NCBI GenBank assembly: GCA_021812985.1
Contig: JAKAMG010000001.1
Coordinates: 62,001-126,000 of the forward strand
Length of the DNA stretch: 64,000 nucleotides
Source: Bacteroidota bacterium
Lineage (GTDB): Bacteria; Bacteroidota; Ignavibacteria; Kryptoniales; JAKASW01
Direction: 5' to 3'
How positions within the stretch are numbered: position 1 is the first letter of the stretch; each line of letters opens with the position of its first letter. The position numbers were made by a program, and so were the translations under genes. The notes under the pieces were generated by a model, which saw nothing but the letters and a program-made list of their open reading frames with translations, was not told the origin of the DNA and ran no database searches. Below are positions 19,823 to 28,967 of this stretch, one piece after another.

Positions 19823-20941
19823 ATGAAGAAGACGATACTCGGAATCATATTCTTGTCTGCGCTCAGCGCGTTTGCCCAAATGCCGTCCGGCCAGCAAACG
19901 TTTCCTGTTCCGCAAATACCATTCGCCCCAAAGCATTACGTCTGCTACAGAACTGACGGGCCCATCAGGATCGATGGAAAGCTCGACGAACCATCGTGGA
20001 AGAAAGCGGCCTGGACGGATTATTTCGTGGACATTCAGGGAAGCAGTCAGCCTGTTCCGAGGTACAAGACGAGAGTGAAGATGCTCTGGGACAGCAAATA
20101 TCTTTATGTCGGAGCGGAGCTTCAGGAGCCGAACCTTTGGGCCACTCTCAGGGAACGCGACACCGTGATCTTCCGCAACAACGACTTCGAAGTCTTCATC
20201 GACCCTAACGGATCCACGACGCCGTACTACGAGACAGAGATCAATGCTCTCGGGACGGTTTGGGACCTTCTTCTGAGGGCGCCGTACAGGGATATTGCCG
20301 GCGCGCCCATAAATGCCTTCGACATAACAGGACTCAAGGTCGCGGTCGGATTGCACGGTACACTGGACAATCCTTCGGATGTCGATTCGGGCTGGACGGT
20401 TGAAATCGCATTTCCATGGTCGATACTCGGTGAAGGTTCACTGACGGGGGCGCCTCCCGCACCCGGTTCGCAATGGCGGATAAATTTCTCGCGGGTCGAA
20501 TGGCACCTCAACGTGAAGAACGGAGTGTATGAAAAGGCCACCGACCCGAAGACGGGCAGGACTCTGCCGGAAGATAACTGGGTATGGTCGCCTCAGGGAT
20601 TGATCAATATGCATTACCCCGAGATGTGGGGATTCCTGCAGTTCTCTGACAAAGTCGTCGGCGATGGCAAGTCTGATTTTCTCTGGAATCCGGTCGAAGA
20701 TGCAAAGTGGGATCTGCGCCTCGTCTATTACGCGGAACGACAGTACTTCGAAAATCATGGTGAGTTCACTCCGGATCTTTCGAAGCTGGACCTGAAGGAA
20801 TTGCCGCTCTCCGGATATTCACTCCCGCCCAAAGTCTACGTCACACCAAGCCTTTTCGAGGGGATAATTCAAAACACGGACGGCAAGACCTCCGTTCATA
20901 TTGAGCAGGACGGTAAAACGTGGATTACCACAAACAAGTAA
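19823..20941 (+). CDS. Exported CBM9-like carbohydrate-binding protein
   Basis: 372 residues with a clear signal peptide (KKTILGIIFLSALSAFA|Q). Residues about 35-270 resemble the family 9 carbohydrate-binding-like fold: GPIRIDGKLDEPSWKKAAW, RVKMLWDSKYLYVGAELQEP and NNDFEVFIDPNGS. No catalytic site is evident. It probably binds glycan in the periplasm or at the surface for the neighbouring hydrolases. The start at 19823 is preferred to an upstream in-frame ATG because GGAG precedes it and the signal peptide begins there. It ends 11 bases before GH20. Confidence 0.85.
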   Translation: MKKTILGIIFLSALSAFAQMPSGQQTFPVPQIPFAPKHYVCYRTDGPIRIDGKLDEPSWKKAAWTDYFVDIQGSSQPVPRYKTRVKMLWDSKYLYVGAELQEPNLWATLRERDTVIFRNNDFEVFIDPNGSTTPYYETEINALGTVWDLLLRAPYRDIAGAPINAFDITGLKVAVGLHGTLDNPSDVDSGWTVEIAFPWSILGEGSLTGAPPAPGSQWRINFSRVEWHLNVKNGVYEKATDPKTGRTLPEDNWVWSPQGLINMHYPEMWGFLQFSDKVVGDGKSDFLWNPVEDAKWDLRLVYYAERQYFENHGEFTPDLSKLDLKELPLSGYSLPPKVYVTPSLFEGIIQNTDGKTSVHIEQDGKTWITTNK

Positions 20942-20952
20942 GGAGCTACTAG

Positions 20953-23193
20953 ATGATGAGGCACTTCGGCATACTTGTCGCCGTCTTCCTTATGACTTTA
21001 TCAACCGGGGCGGAAGCGCAGACGACTTTCAGCATTGTTCCTCAACCAGATTCCGTAAAGCTAGGGAGGGGAAATTTCGTCCTTTCGAACTCCACGGTCA
21101 TTGCCTCCGGAGGGGGCCTCGGCAGGCTGGCTGGATACCTAAAGGAGCAGATCGGGATTTTTACGCATCTCAAACTCAAGCAAACACACGCAGGCGCGAA
21201 GAACGCCGTCGTCCTCGTACTTGATAAGTCCTTCAGGGGACCCGATGCTGAGGCGTATTCGCTCGATGTGACTCCTGAGAAGGTCGTGTTGAAAGCCGGC
21301 GCCGAGGTAGGTCTCTTCAGGGGTATTCAGACGCTTCTGCAGATCATTCCACTGCCCGATTCATCGAAGAACGGATCGTTCATGATCCGGTCGTGCAGCA
21401 TAAAGGACCACCCGCTTTTCGGTTGGAGAGGACTCAACCTCGACTGCGTCCGCCACTTCATGACCAAAGATTTCATCAAGAGATACATCGACCTGCTTGC
21501 TTACTACAAGTTCAACGTCTTTCATTGGCACCTAACTGACGATCAGGGATGGAGGATACAGATAAAGAAGTATCCTCGCCTCACTGAAGTGGGTGCGTGG
21601 AGGACCGAGGCGGACGGACAGAAGTATGGCGGTTATTATACTCAAAAGGATATAAAGGAAATTGTAGCTTACGCGAAAAGCAGATACATCACAGTTGTGC
21701 CGGAGATTGAAATGCCGGGACACTGCCTGGCTTCGCTGGCATCGTATCCTGAGAATGCCTGTGTCCCGGGGCCGTTCCAGGTCGGCATCCAATGGGGAGT
21801 CTACAAAGACATATACGATCCCGCTAAGGCGTCGACCTACACATTTCTCGAGAATGTCCTGACCGAAGTCATGAAGTTGTTTCCGTCTCACTATATTCAC
21901 ATTGGCGGCGACGAGGTGCCAAAGGTGGAGTGGAAGGAGAACGCGGGCTGTCAGAAACTCATGAAGGAAAAGGGGCTCAAGAATGGAGAAGAACTTCAGA
22001 GCTACTTCATCAGGAGGATACAGAAATTTGTGGAGTCTAAAGGAAGACAAATTATCGGATGGGATGAAATTCTCGAGGGGAAAGGACCGGGACAGGGAGG
22101 CGTAGTCGAGTCATGGCGCGGCATCGATGGAGCGATACAAGCGGCCGCGGGCGGTCATTACACGATACTTGCTCCGGGTGAATACACCTATCTCAGCCGA
22201 GACCCTGAGGACCTAAGCCTCGACTCGGTATACTCATTCAATCCGGTCCCATCCGCGCTCACGCCTGCCCAGAGGAAGTATGTGATGGGAACTGAGGCGA
22301 GCATGTGGAGCGAGCACGCCCCGCAGGAAACCGTGGACAGCAAAATGTTCCCGCGCCTTCTTGCAATGGCCGAAGATGCCTGGACAGCCCAGGGCCGTAA
22401 GAATTATGCGGATTTCCACGAGAGGCTGCAGGCCCAGTACGCGAGGCTTACATATCTTGGCGTGGATTACGGACCCGAGAGAAAGGCGATCTCTTATAAG
22501 ACCACCTTCGACAAAGAGAAGAAAGAGTTCGTGATCACCCTTTCCCCGACTCAGGCTGGGATAGCGATTCGATATACTGTGGGAGACACGCTCGATTTGG
22601 CGGATTCGCATTTGTACACGCATCCGGTAGTGATCTCAAGCACCGCGACCTTTTTGACACAGGCCGAGATGAACGGTAGACTCGTGGGGAACCCGATTTC
22701 CCTGTCGTTCATCACCGACAAGGCACTCAACGCCGGCGTGAAGGTTGAGGAACCGTACGCCCCCCAGTACGCCGCGGGAGGCGTGGAATCGTTGGTCGAT
22801 GGCATCCGGGGAACGGTGAACTACAACGACGGACTTTGGCTGGGATACAAAGGGACGGACCTCAACGCGGTCATAGATCTTAAGAAGGAGGAAACGCTGT
22901 CCGAGGCCGGAGCCGGCTTCTATCAGTCGATAGGTTCATATATCTTTCTCCCGTCGAGCGTTCAGTTCCTCGTGTCGAAAGATGGAATTCGTTTTGAGAG
23001 TGTCGGCGTCGCACAAAACGTCGTCCCGGAAAAGGACCCTGATACGGTTATCAAGGATTTTACCGTGACTTTCAAGCCGACCGAGGCGCGTTATGTGAAG
23101 ATGATTGCAAAGAGTATCGGTGTGTGTCCTCCGTGGCACATCGGGGCCGGTCACAAAGCATGGCTCTTCATCGACGAGATCTTTGCTAACTGA
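20953..23193 (+). CDS. GH20 beta-N-acetylhexosaminidase with discoidin-like C-terminus
   Basis: A 746-residue exported enzyme releasing terminal beta-GlcNAc or GalNAc by substrate-assisted catalysis. Signal peptide ends AEA|Q; GH20b N-terminal domain about 25-145; catalytic barrel about 150-500 with WHLTDDQGWRIQIKKYP and IHIGGDEVPK, catalytic pair D320-E321. A chitobiase C-terminal-like domain (about 524-592) precedes a discoidin-like module (about 600-746), which is closely alike to the end of the GH92 protein at 3417. TAAGGAG lies 9 bases ahead of the start. In the locus it would remove antennary GlcNAc from N-glycans. Confidence 0.95.
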   Translation: MMRHFGILVAVFLMTLSTGAEAQTTFSIVPQPDSVKLGRGNFVLSNSTVIASGGGLGRLAGYLKEQIGIFTHLKLKQTHAGAKNAVVLVLDKSFRGPDAEAYSLDVTPEKVVLKAGAEVGLFRGIQTLLQIIPLPDSSKNGSFMIRSCSIKDHPLFGWRGLNLDCVRHFMTKDFIKRYIDLLAYYKFNVFHWHLTDDQGWRIQIKKYPRLTEVGAWRTEADGQKYGGYYTQKDIKEIVAYAKSRYITVVPEIEMPGHCLASLASYPENACVPGPFQVGIQWGVYKDIYDPAKASTYTFLENVLTEVMKLFPSHYIHIGGDEVPKVEWKENAGCQKLMKEKGLKNGEELQSYFIRRIQKFVESKGRQIIGWDEILEGKGPGQGGVVESWRGIDGAIQAAAGGHYTILAPGEYTYLSRDPEDLSLDSVYSFNPVPSALTPAQRKYVMGTEASMWSEHAPQETVDSKMFPRLLAMAEDAWTAQGRKNYADFHERLQAQYARLTYLGVDYGPERKAISYKTTFDKEKKEFVITLSPTQAGIAIRYTVGDTLDLADSHLYTHPVVISSTATFLTQAEMNGRLVGNPISLSFITDKALNAGVKVEEPYAPQYAAGGVESLVDGIRGTVNYNDGLWLGYKGTDLNAVIDLKKEETLSEAGAGFYQSIGSYIFLPSSVQFLVSKDGIRFESVGVAQNVVPEKDPDTVIKDFTVTFKPTEARYVKMIAKSIGVCPPWHIGAGHKAWLFIDEIFAN

Positions 23194-23277
23194 GAACGAG
23201 ACAGTGGATGGTTGTCTGTATGCTTCTCACAGGCGGGTTATGAAACTTGTTTTCAACAGATAAAAGAGAGAGATGAC

Positions 23278-24753
23278 ATGAAGAAGACTGTTCTATCACT
23301 TCTTGTGGTTCTATTAGCTTTCGGCGCGTCCTATGCCCAGGAGTATTTGCAGAAATACTATCCTGAAAAGGATACCCTTGTCCTGAAGAAACTTCACAAA
23401 TGGCACGACAACAAGTTCGGGCTCCTAATGCACTGGGGGACGTACAGCCAGTGGGGAGTCGTGGAATCGTGGTCCATCTGTTCGGAAGACGAAGGGTGGG
23501 AACGCAGGCGAGATTCCAACTACACCGATTACAAGGAGAAATATCAGAATCTCATAAAGACTTTTGACCCGGTCAAGTTCGACCCGAGCAAATGGGCAAA
23601 GGCCGCCAAGGAGGCGGGGATGAGGTACGTCGTCTTCACGACCAAGCACCATGACGGATTTTGTATGTTCGACACCAAGACGACGGACTACAAAATCACA
23701 AGCCCGGAATGTCCCTTCCATACCGACCCGAGAGCGAACGTGACAAAGGAGATTTTTGATTCGTTCAGGAAGGATGGGTTCATGATCGGGGCATACTTCT
23801 CGAAAGCAGATTGGCATTCCCCTGATTACTGGTGGCCGAATTTTGCAACGCCCGATCGCAATCCGAATTACAACATTTCTCTCCATCCGAACCGCTGGCA
23901 AAGATTCGTGAAGTACACACAGACTCAGATAAATGAGCTCATGTCCGACTATGGTCGCCTGGACATACTCTGGCTTGACGCGGGATGGGTGCGGACGAAG
24001 ACGCCGGAGGAAGTAATGCTCGAAAAGCTTACAGCCAAGTATCCGGCTTTTCCTCAGAGCCAGGATCTGGACATGCCTCTGATCGTCAAGGACGCACGGG
24101 AGAAGCAGCCGGGTCTCATCGTTGTGGACCGTGCCGTTCCGGGACCGTACCAGGATTATCTGACGCCGGAGAACACCGTCCCGGACAAGCCGCTTCCGTA
24201 TCCCTGGGAGACATGCATGCCCATGGCGACAAGCTGGTCGTATGTGCCACATGACCACTACAAGTCGGTGAACGAGCTGATACATCTTCTGGTAGACATC
24301 GTTTCGAAAGGGGGCAATTTCCTCCTGAACATCGGCCCGAACCCGCAGGGTGACTGGTCTCCGACGGCGTATGATCGTCTCAAGGGGATCGGTGAGTGGA
24401 TGAAGGTGAACAGCGAAGCGATATACGACACGCATCCTGTCGCCCCGTACAAGCAGGGGAAGGTCTGCCTGACACAGCTAGACGACGGGACAACGTTTGC
24501 CATTTACCTTGCGGACAAGGGGGAGACGACTCCGCCTTCGAGAATATGGATGGACAACATCCGTCCAGCCAGAGACGCGAAGGTCACGCTGCTCGGCTAC
24601 GGCGACACGCCCATAAAGTGGAACAAGGTCGGCGAGGGATTTGAGGCTGACGTGCCGAAGGAGTTCCAGGAGCATCCGCCCTGCCAGAACGCGTGGGTGT
24701 TGAAGATATCGAAGGTGGCTGGAAGTCCCCAGACGATGGATTCAAATTATTGA
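23278..24753 (+). CDS. GH29 alpha-L-fucosidase
   Basis: A 491-residue exported retaining fucosidase. Signal peptide MKKTVLSLLVVLLAFGASYA|Q. The GH29 barrel shows FGLLMHWGTYSQWGVVESW, FTTKHHDGFCMFDT and RLDILWLDAGWV, in which D234 aligns with the nucleophile. A beta-rich C-terminal domain begins near 390. It would release L-fucose for the fuc genes upstream. The start at 23278 follows a purine-rich AAAGAGAGAG and begins the signal peptide, so it is preferred over the in-frame start at 23212. A strong hairpin follows the stop. Confidence 0.93.
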   Translation: MKKTVLSLLVVLLAFGASYAQEYLQKYYPEKDTLVLKKLHKWHDNKFGLLMHWGTYSQWGVVESWSICSEDEGWERRRDSNYTDYKEKYQNLIKTFDPVKFDPSKWAKAAKEAGMRYVVFTTKHHDGFCMFDTKTTDYKITSPECPFHTDPRANVTKEIFDSFRKDGFMIGAYFSKADWHSPDYWWPNFATPDRNPNYNISLHPNRWQRFVKYTQTQINELMSDYGRLDILWLDAGWVRTKTPEEVMLEKLTAKYPAFPQSQDLDMPLIVKDAREKQPGLIVVDRAVPGPYQDYLTPENTVPDKPLPYPWETCMPMATSWSYVPHDHYKSVNELIHLLVDIVSKGGNFLLNIGPNPQGDWSPTAYDRLKGIGEWMKVNSEAIYDTHPVAPYKQGKVCLTQLDDGTTFAIYLADKGETTPPSRIWMDNIRPARDAKVTLLGYGDTPIKWNKVGEGFEADVPKEFQEHPPCQNAWVLKISKVAGSPQTMDSNY

Positions 24754-24768
24754 GAGAGACTAACCGTG

Positions 24769-24793
24769 ACGCGCGGCTCGGCGAGCCGCGCGT
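24769..24793 (+). terminator. Perfect 11-base-pair hairpin between GH29 and the DUF5703 gene
   Basis: ACGCGCGGCTC (24769-24779), loop GGC, GAGCCGCGCGT (24783-24793): a perfect, very GC-rich stem. No U-run follows, and the next ATG is only 23 bases away. It could be an intercistronic processing or stability element or a Rho-assisted terminator. It is symmetric, so it works on either strand. Confidence 0.5.
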
Positions 24794-24815
24794 GGCGGAA
24801 AGGCTTTAAGCTACC

Positions 24816-27161
24816 ATGAAGTCAAGTCGCGTAATAATAGCCCTCTCCACTCTTATCCTTCAGCTCGCAGTCTCCGCCGCGTGCGTTGCGCAGGTTAGGG
24901 AGCTCGATCGCTGTAATGTCGTTTGGACATCCCAAAGCGGTAACTCATCAGAGTCGATGCCGTGCGGGGGGCATGACATCGGGCTTAATGTCTGGGTCGA
25001 AAAGGGGGACCTTCTCTTCTACATTTCGCGCAGCGGAACGTTCGACGAGAACAACGGCCTCCCGAAACTCGGAAGGGTGCGCGTCAGGTTGACGCCGAAT
25101 CCTCTGAACGGCACGGACTTCAAACAGGAGCTTGTCCTTAAGGATGGTTCGGTTGAGATCTCGGGCTCCAGGGATGGCAGGTCGGCGCGAATCAGGGTGT
25201 GGGTCGAAGTCAATCGGCCCGTTATACATGTCGACGTAACGAGCGACGTTCCGCTCCAGGCGGAAGCTACATACGAGAGCTGGCGGTACAGGGACTTCAA
25301 GGAGCGGTCCGGCGAGAACTTCGAGAACTCTTACAGGTGGGGCCCGTATGAGCATCCCACAACTTTCCATGATAACATTTCATTCGATAAGGGGGGAGTT
25401 CTCTTCTTCCATCGCAACCACCCGAACACAGTATTTGACGTAACGGTCAAACAGCAGGGGCTCGATTCAGTAAAGAGCGAAATGTTCGACCCCCTCCGGA
25501 ATCTCACATTCGGCGGGTTAATGGAAGGGACTGGCATGCACCCCGATGGAAACGTATCAGGGCGGTATGTTGGTACAGAATACAAAGGTTGGATTCTCAA
25601 AAGCTCGAAACCTTCAGAGAAGCGCAGTATCAAAATTTATCTGCATACAGAGCAGTCCAATACTGTCGGTGAATGGAAGTCCGGCCTTGACAGTCTGGTT
25701 GAAGAAGCCGGGTCGGATGACAAAGAGGCAGAGGCGGCGGCCGCGATATGGTGGAGGAAGTTCTGGGATCGGGCATTCATATTCATCAATCCGGACTCCG
25801 CAGACAGCGCGTCCGCGGCATGGCAGGCGGGGAGAAACTACCAGCTGTTCAGGTACATGCTTGGATGCAACACCTACGGAGAATACCCAACCAGGTTCAA
25901 CGGCGGATTATTCACATTTGACCCCGTCTTTGTCGATTCGACGAAGCAATTTACTCCCGATTATCGCAATTGGGGAGGCGGTACGTTCACGGCACAAAAC
26001 CAGCGTCTCGTCTATTACCCGATGTTGAAAGATGGCGACTTCGATATGATGAAGCCGGCGTTCGATTTCTACAACCGCATCCTGAAAAACGCGGAACTGC
26101 GAACAAAGTTGTACTGGGGACACGATGGCGCGTGCTTCACCGAACAAATTGAAAATTTCGGCCTGCCAAACTCGTTCGAGTACGGCTGGAACCGCCCGCC
26201 AGGATTCGAGAAGGGACTACAGTATAATCTGTGGCTTGAATACGAGTGGGATACCTCACTCGAATTCTGTTACATGATCCTTCAGACGCAGCGATACAAC
26301 AATAGCGACATTTCACGGTACGTCCCGTTGATCGAGAGCTGTTTGACATTTTTCGACGAACATTACCAGTACCTTGCGAGGAAGAGAGGGCATGACGCCC
26401 TTACGCAGGATGGGAAGCTGATACTCTACCCGGGATCGGCGGGCGAAACTTATAAGATGGCTTACAATTCCAATTCGACTATCGCTGCATTGCGCACTGT
26501 GCTCACGGGGCTCCTCGATCTCCCCAACAAATATCTTACCCAAGCGGAGAGAAGCGAATGGGAGGCGATGCTCCGAAGGATACCATCCATTACCTACCGC
26601 GAGTGCGACGGTCACGTCACGATAGCGCCTGCGATCGTGTGGCAGCGCGTGCAGAACATAGAGACGATGCAGCTTTATCCCGTGTTCCCCTGGCGAATCT
26701 TCGGCATAGGGAGACCAGGGCTGGACACAGCAATAAACACCTGGAAGTATGACCCTGATGCGATAAGGTTCAGAAGCTACGTCGGATGGAAACAGGACAA
26801 CATCTGGGCGGCATGCCTCGGACTTACAAGCGAGGCAGCGGATCTCACGGTTAAGAAACTTGAGAACGGCAGGCTCCGCTTCCCGGCATTCTGGGGACCG
26901 GGTTTCGACTGGACTCCCGACCACAACTGGGGCGGGAGCGGGATGATTGGACTTCAGGAAATGCTCCTCCAGACAGAAGGGAGGAAAATTTTCCTCTTCC
27001 CGGTGTGGCCCGAAAAATGGGACGTCCATTTCAAGCTCCATGCGCCGTACGAAACTACCGTGGAGGGAATTGTCAGGGGAGGAAAGGTCCAGATGATTAA
27101 GGTGGTACCAGAATCACGGGCGGCTGACGTCGTGGATATGTTCGGTCGTTCAGGTCAATAG
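24816..27161 (+). CDS. DUF5703/GH95-like exported glycoside hydrolase candidate
   Basis: A 781-residue exported protein with a signal peptide ending CVA|Q. The N-terminal region (about 32-280) matches the DUF5703-type beta domain (NVVWTSQSGNSSESMPCGGHDIGLNVWVE). Residues about 310-700 look like an alpha-helical barrel of the GH95 type (AAIWWRKFWDRAFI, GSAGETYKMAYNSNSTIAAL), and a C-terminal beta domain follows. GH95 enzymes include alpha-1,2-fucosidases and alpha-galactosidases. Placement between two GH29 genes suggests a fucosidase or accessory activity, but the catalytic residues are not assigned here and the substrate is unknown. Confidence 0.78.
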   Translation: MKSSRVIIALSTLILQLAVSAACVAQVRELDRCNVVWTSQSGNSSESMPCGGHDIGLNVWVEKGDLLFYISRSGTFDENNGLPKLGRVRVRLTPNPLNGTDFKQELVLKDGSVEISGSRDGRSARIRVWVEVNRPVIHVDVTSDVPLQAEATYESWRYRDFKERSGENFENSYRWGPYEHPTTFHDNISFDKGGVLFFHRNHPNTVFDVTVKQQGLDSVKSEMFDPLRNLTFGGLMEGTGMHPDGNVSGRYVGTEYKGWILKSSKPSEKRSIKIYLHTEQSNTVGEWKSGLDSLVEEAGSDDKEAEAAAAIWWRKFWDRAFIFINPDSADSASAAWQAGRNYQLFRYMLGCNTYGEYPTRFNGGLFTFDPVFVDSTKQFTPDYRNWGGGTFTAQNQRLVYYPMLKDGDFDMMKPAFDFYNRILKNAELRTKLYWGHDGACFTEQIENFGLPNSFEYGWNRPPGFEKGLQYNLWLEYEWDTSLEFCYMILQTQRYNNSDISRYVPLIESCLTFFDEHYQYLARKRGHDALTQDGKLILYPGSAGETYKMAYNSNSTIAALRTVLTGLLDLPNKYLTQAERSEWEAMLRRIPSITYRECDGHVTIAPAIVWQRVQNIETMQLYPVFPWRIFGIGRPGLDTAINTWKYDPDAIRFRSYVGWKQDNIWAACLGLTSEAADLTVKKLENGRLRFPAFWGPGFDWTPDHNWGGSGMIGLQEMLLQTEGRKIFLFPVWPEKWDVHFKLHAPYETTVEGIVRGGKVQMIKVVPESRAADVVDMFGRSGQ

Positions 27162-27269
27162 GCAGGTCGATTTAAGTTAGCTGTTCGAGGGAATCGATGA
27201 GGCGGTCGCTCGCGGAAATCGTGCGTCGCGCATGTTCGGTTCCAATTTGAAAAATTATGGAGTGATCTT

Positions 27270-28814
27270 ATGAAAAAGAGTGTGGCTCTAATTGGTGCCT
27301 TCGTTCTGTCTCTCTCCATTTCTTACGCTTCCAAGGCGCAGGAACGGAAAAATTATGTTTTCATAAACCCGTCTGACACGAAGGAGGAGATTATTGCGAA
27401 AGCTGCCCGAGTTATCCCTTCTTCTCAGCAGTACGCCTGGCAAAGTTTGGAATTCACGGCGTTTGTCCATTTTGGAATGAACACGTTCGCTGACGTTGAG
27501 TGGGCGAAGGTGAAGGCGAGTCCGAAAATTTTCGATCCTAAGAAGCTCGACTGCGATCAGTGGGTGCGTGTACTGAAAGATGCCGGCGCCAGGCTGGCGA
27601 TTTTGGTAGCGAAGCATGAGGATGGCTTCTGTCTTTGGCCGAGCAAGTACACAAAGTACAGCGTAAAGTACAGCCCGTGGAAAAACGGGAAGGGAGACGT
27701 CGTTCGCGAGTTTGTCAACGCCTGTCACAAGTATGGAGTGAAGGTCGGCTTATATTTGTCTCCATGGGATCAGGCTGAACCAACGTACGGGACGCCCGCG
27801 TATAATAAGTATTTCGAGAACCAGCTGACAGAACTCCTGACAAACTACGGACGGATCTCCGAGGTATGGTTCGACGGCGGCATCGCGCGAGATTATCCGA
27901 AGAAACAGGTTTACGACTGGCAGGCATACTACCGCATCATAAGAAAGCTCCAGCCGAATGCCGTGATCGCCATTGGAGGTCCGGACGTTCGCTGGGTGGG
28001 CACCGAGTCTGGGTACGGCCGAGAGACGGAATGGGACGTTATCCCGATAAATCTGGCGCCTCTCACCCAGGCGGAGGCAATGAGCATGGCACACCCTCTT
28101 GATGAAGTGTTCAAGCCGCACGACATGATGGACCCCGATCTCGGAGGGCTTGACAAGATCGAGAAGGCGAAGGGACTGTTCTGGTATCCGGCCGAAACAG
28201 ACGTGACGATAAGGCCGGGCTGGTTCTACCATGCGTCCGAAGATACTTCCGTCAAGTCGGTGGGAAAACTTGTAGACATCTATTTCAGCTCGGTCGGGCG
28301 GAATTCCGTTCTCCTTCTAAACGTCCCTCCGGACAAGGATGGTCTTATCAGCAAGTACGATATCAAGTCACTTGAGGGTTTCCATGAGGTCATATCCGAA
28401 ACGTTCAGGCGGAATTTTGCGGCGAATGCCGAAGTTGCAATTGCAGGTGACAAGGGGAGCGCAAGAGCTTCCGCCCTGTTCGGTCGCGGGAAGTACTGGA
28501 AAGGAAAGGAGGGCGCAGACAGCTCTTCGCTGGTTTTCTCGCTCCCCAGTCCGGAGAAATTCGACGTCGCGATGCTCCAGGAAAATATCCTCGTAGGCCA
28601 GCGCATCTCCCGATTCAGGATAGATTACTGGGACGGGAAAGGGTGGGAGAAGCTGACGGAAGGTACGACGGTAGGATTCAAGAGGCTTCTGAGGTTCAAG
28701 CCCGTCACTGCAGATCGTGTCAGGCTGGTGATTGAAGACTCCCGGCTGACCCCGACATTGTCTGGATTTGGGTTATACGAGCTTCCTCCCGAGTATCTGA
28801 ACCTTGGGGAGTAG
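27270..28814 (+). CDS. Second GH29 alpha-L-fucosidase (GH29-B-like)
   Basis: A 514-residue exported fucosidase with a signal peptide ending ASKA|Q. LEFTAFVHFGMNTFADVEW, VAKHEDGFCLWPS and SEVWFDGGIARDY (nucleophile D202) mark GH29. The WFDGGI form and the NTFADVEW motif are typical of the narrower 1,3/1,4-fucosidase subgroup. A C-terminal discoidin-like domain (about 385-505) follows. It differs clearly from the GH29 at 23278, so the two probably cover different linkages, such as core versus Lewis-type fucose. GGAGTGATCTT precedes the ATG. Confidence 0.92.
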   Translation: MKKSVALIGAFVLSLSISYASKAQERKNYVFINPSDTKEEIIAKAARVIPSSQQYAWQSLEFTAFVHFGMNTFADVEWAKVKASPKIFDPKKLDCDQWVRVLKDAGARLAILVAKHEDGFCLWPSKYTKYSVKYSPWKNGKGDVVREFVNACHKYGVKVGLYLSPWDQAEPTYGTPAYNKYFENQLTELLTNYGRISEVWFDGGIARDYPKKQVYDWQAYYRIIRKLQPNAVIAIGGPDVRWVGTESGYGRETEWDVIPINLAPLTQAEAMSMAHPLDEVFKPHDMMDPDLGGLDKIEKAKGLFWYPAETDVTIRPGWFYHASEDTSVKSVGKLVDIYFSSVGRNSVLLLNVPPDKDGLISKYDIKSLEGFHEVISETFRRNFAANAEVAIAGDKGSARASALFGRGKYWKGKEGADSSSLVFSLPSPEKFDVAMLQENILVGQRISRFRIDYWDGKGWEKLTEGTTVGFKRLLRFKPVTADRVRLVIEDSRLTPTLSGFGLYELPPEYLNLGE

Positions 28815-28967
28815 GTGCGATTTATTCGAAGCCGCGCGCCTCATTGGCGGCGAGGCGATCGCCCCGTCCCGGATTCGCTTCAGATCAGCCGGGAGTCGGC
28901 TCGTCCTCGAGAATCGGTGCCGCGCTTTGAAGAAACAGGGATTTGAAAACTGAGGAAGGAAAGCGTT

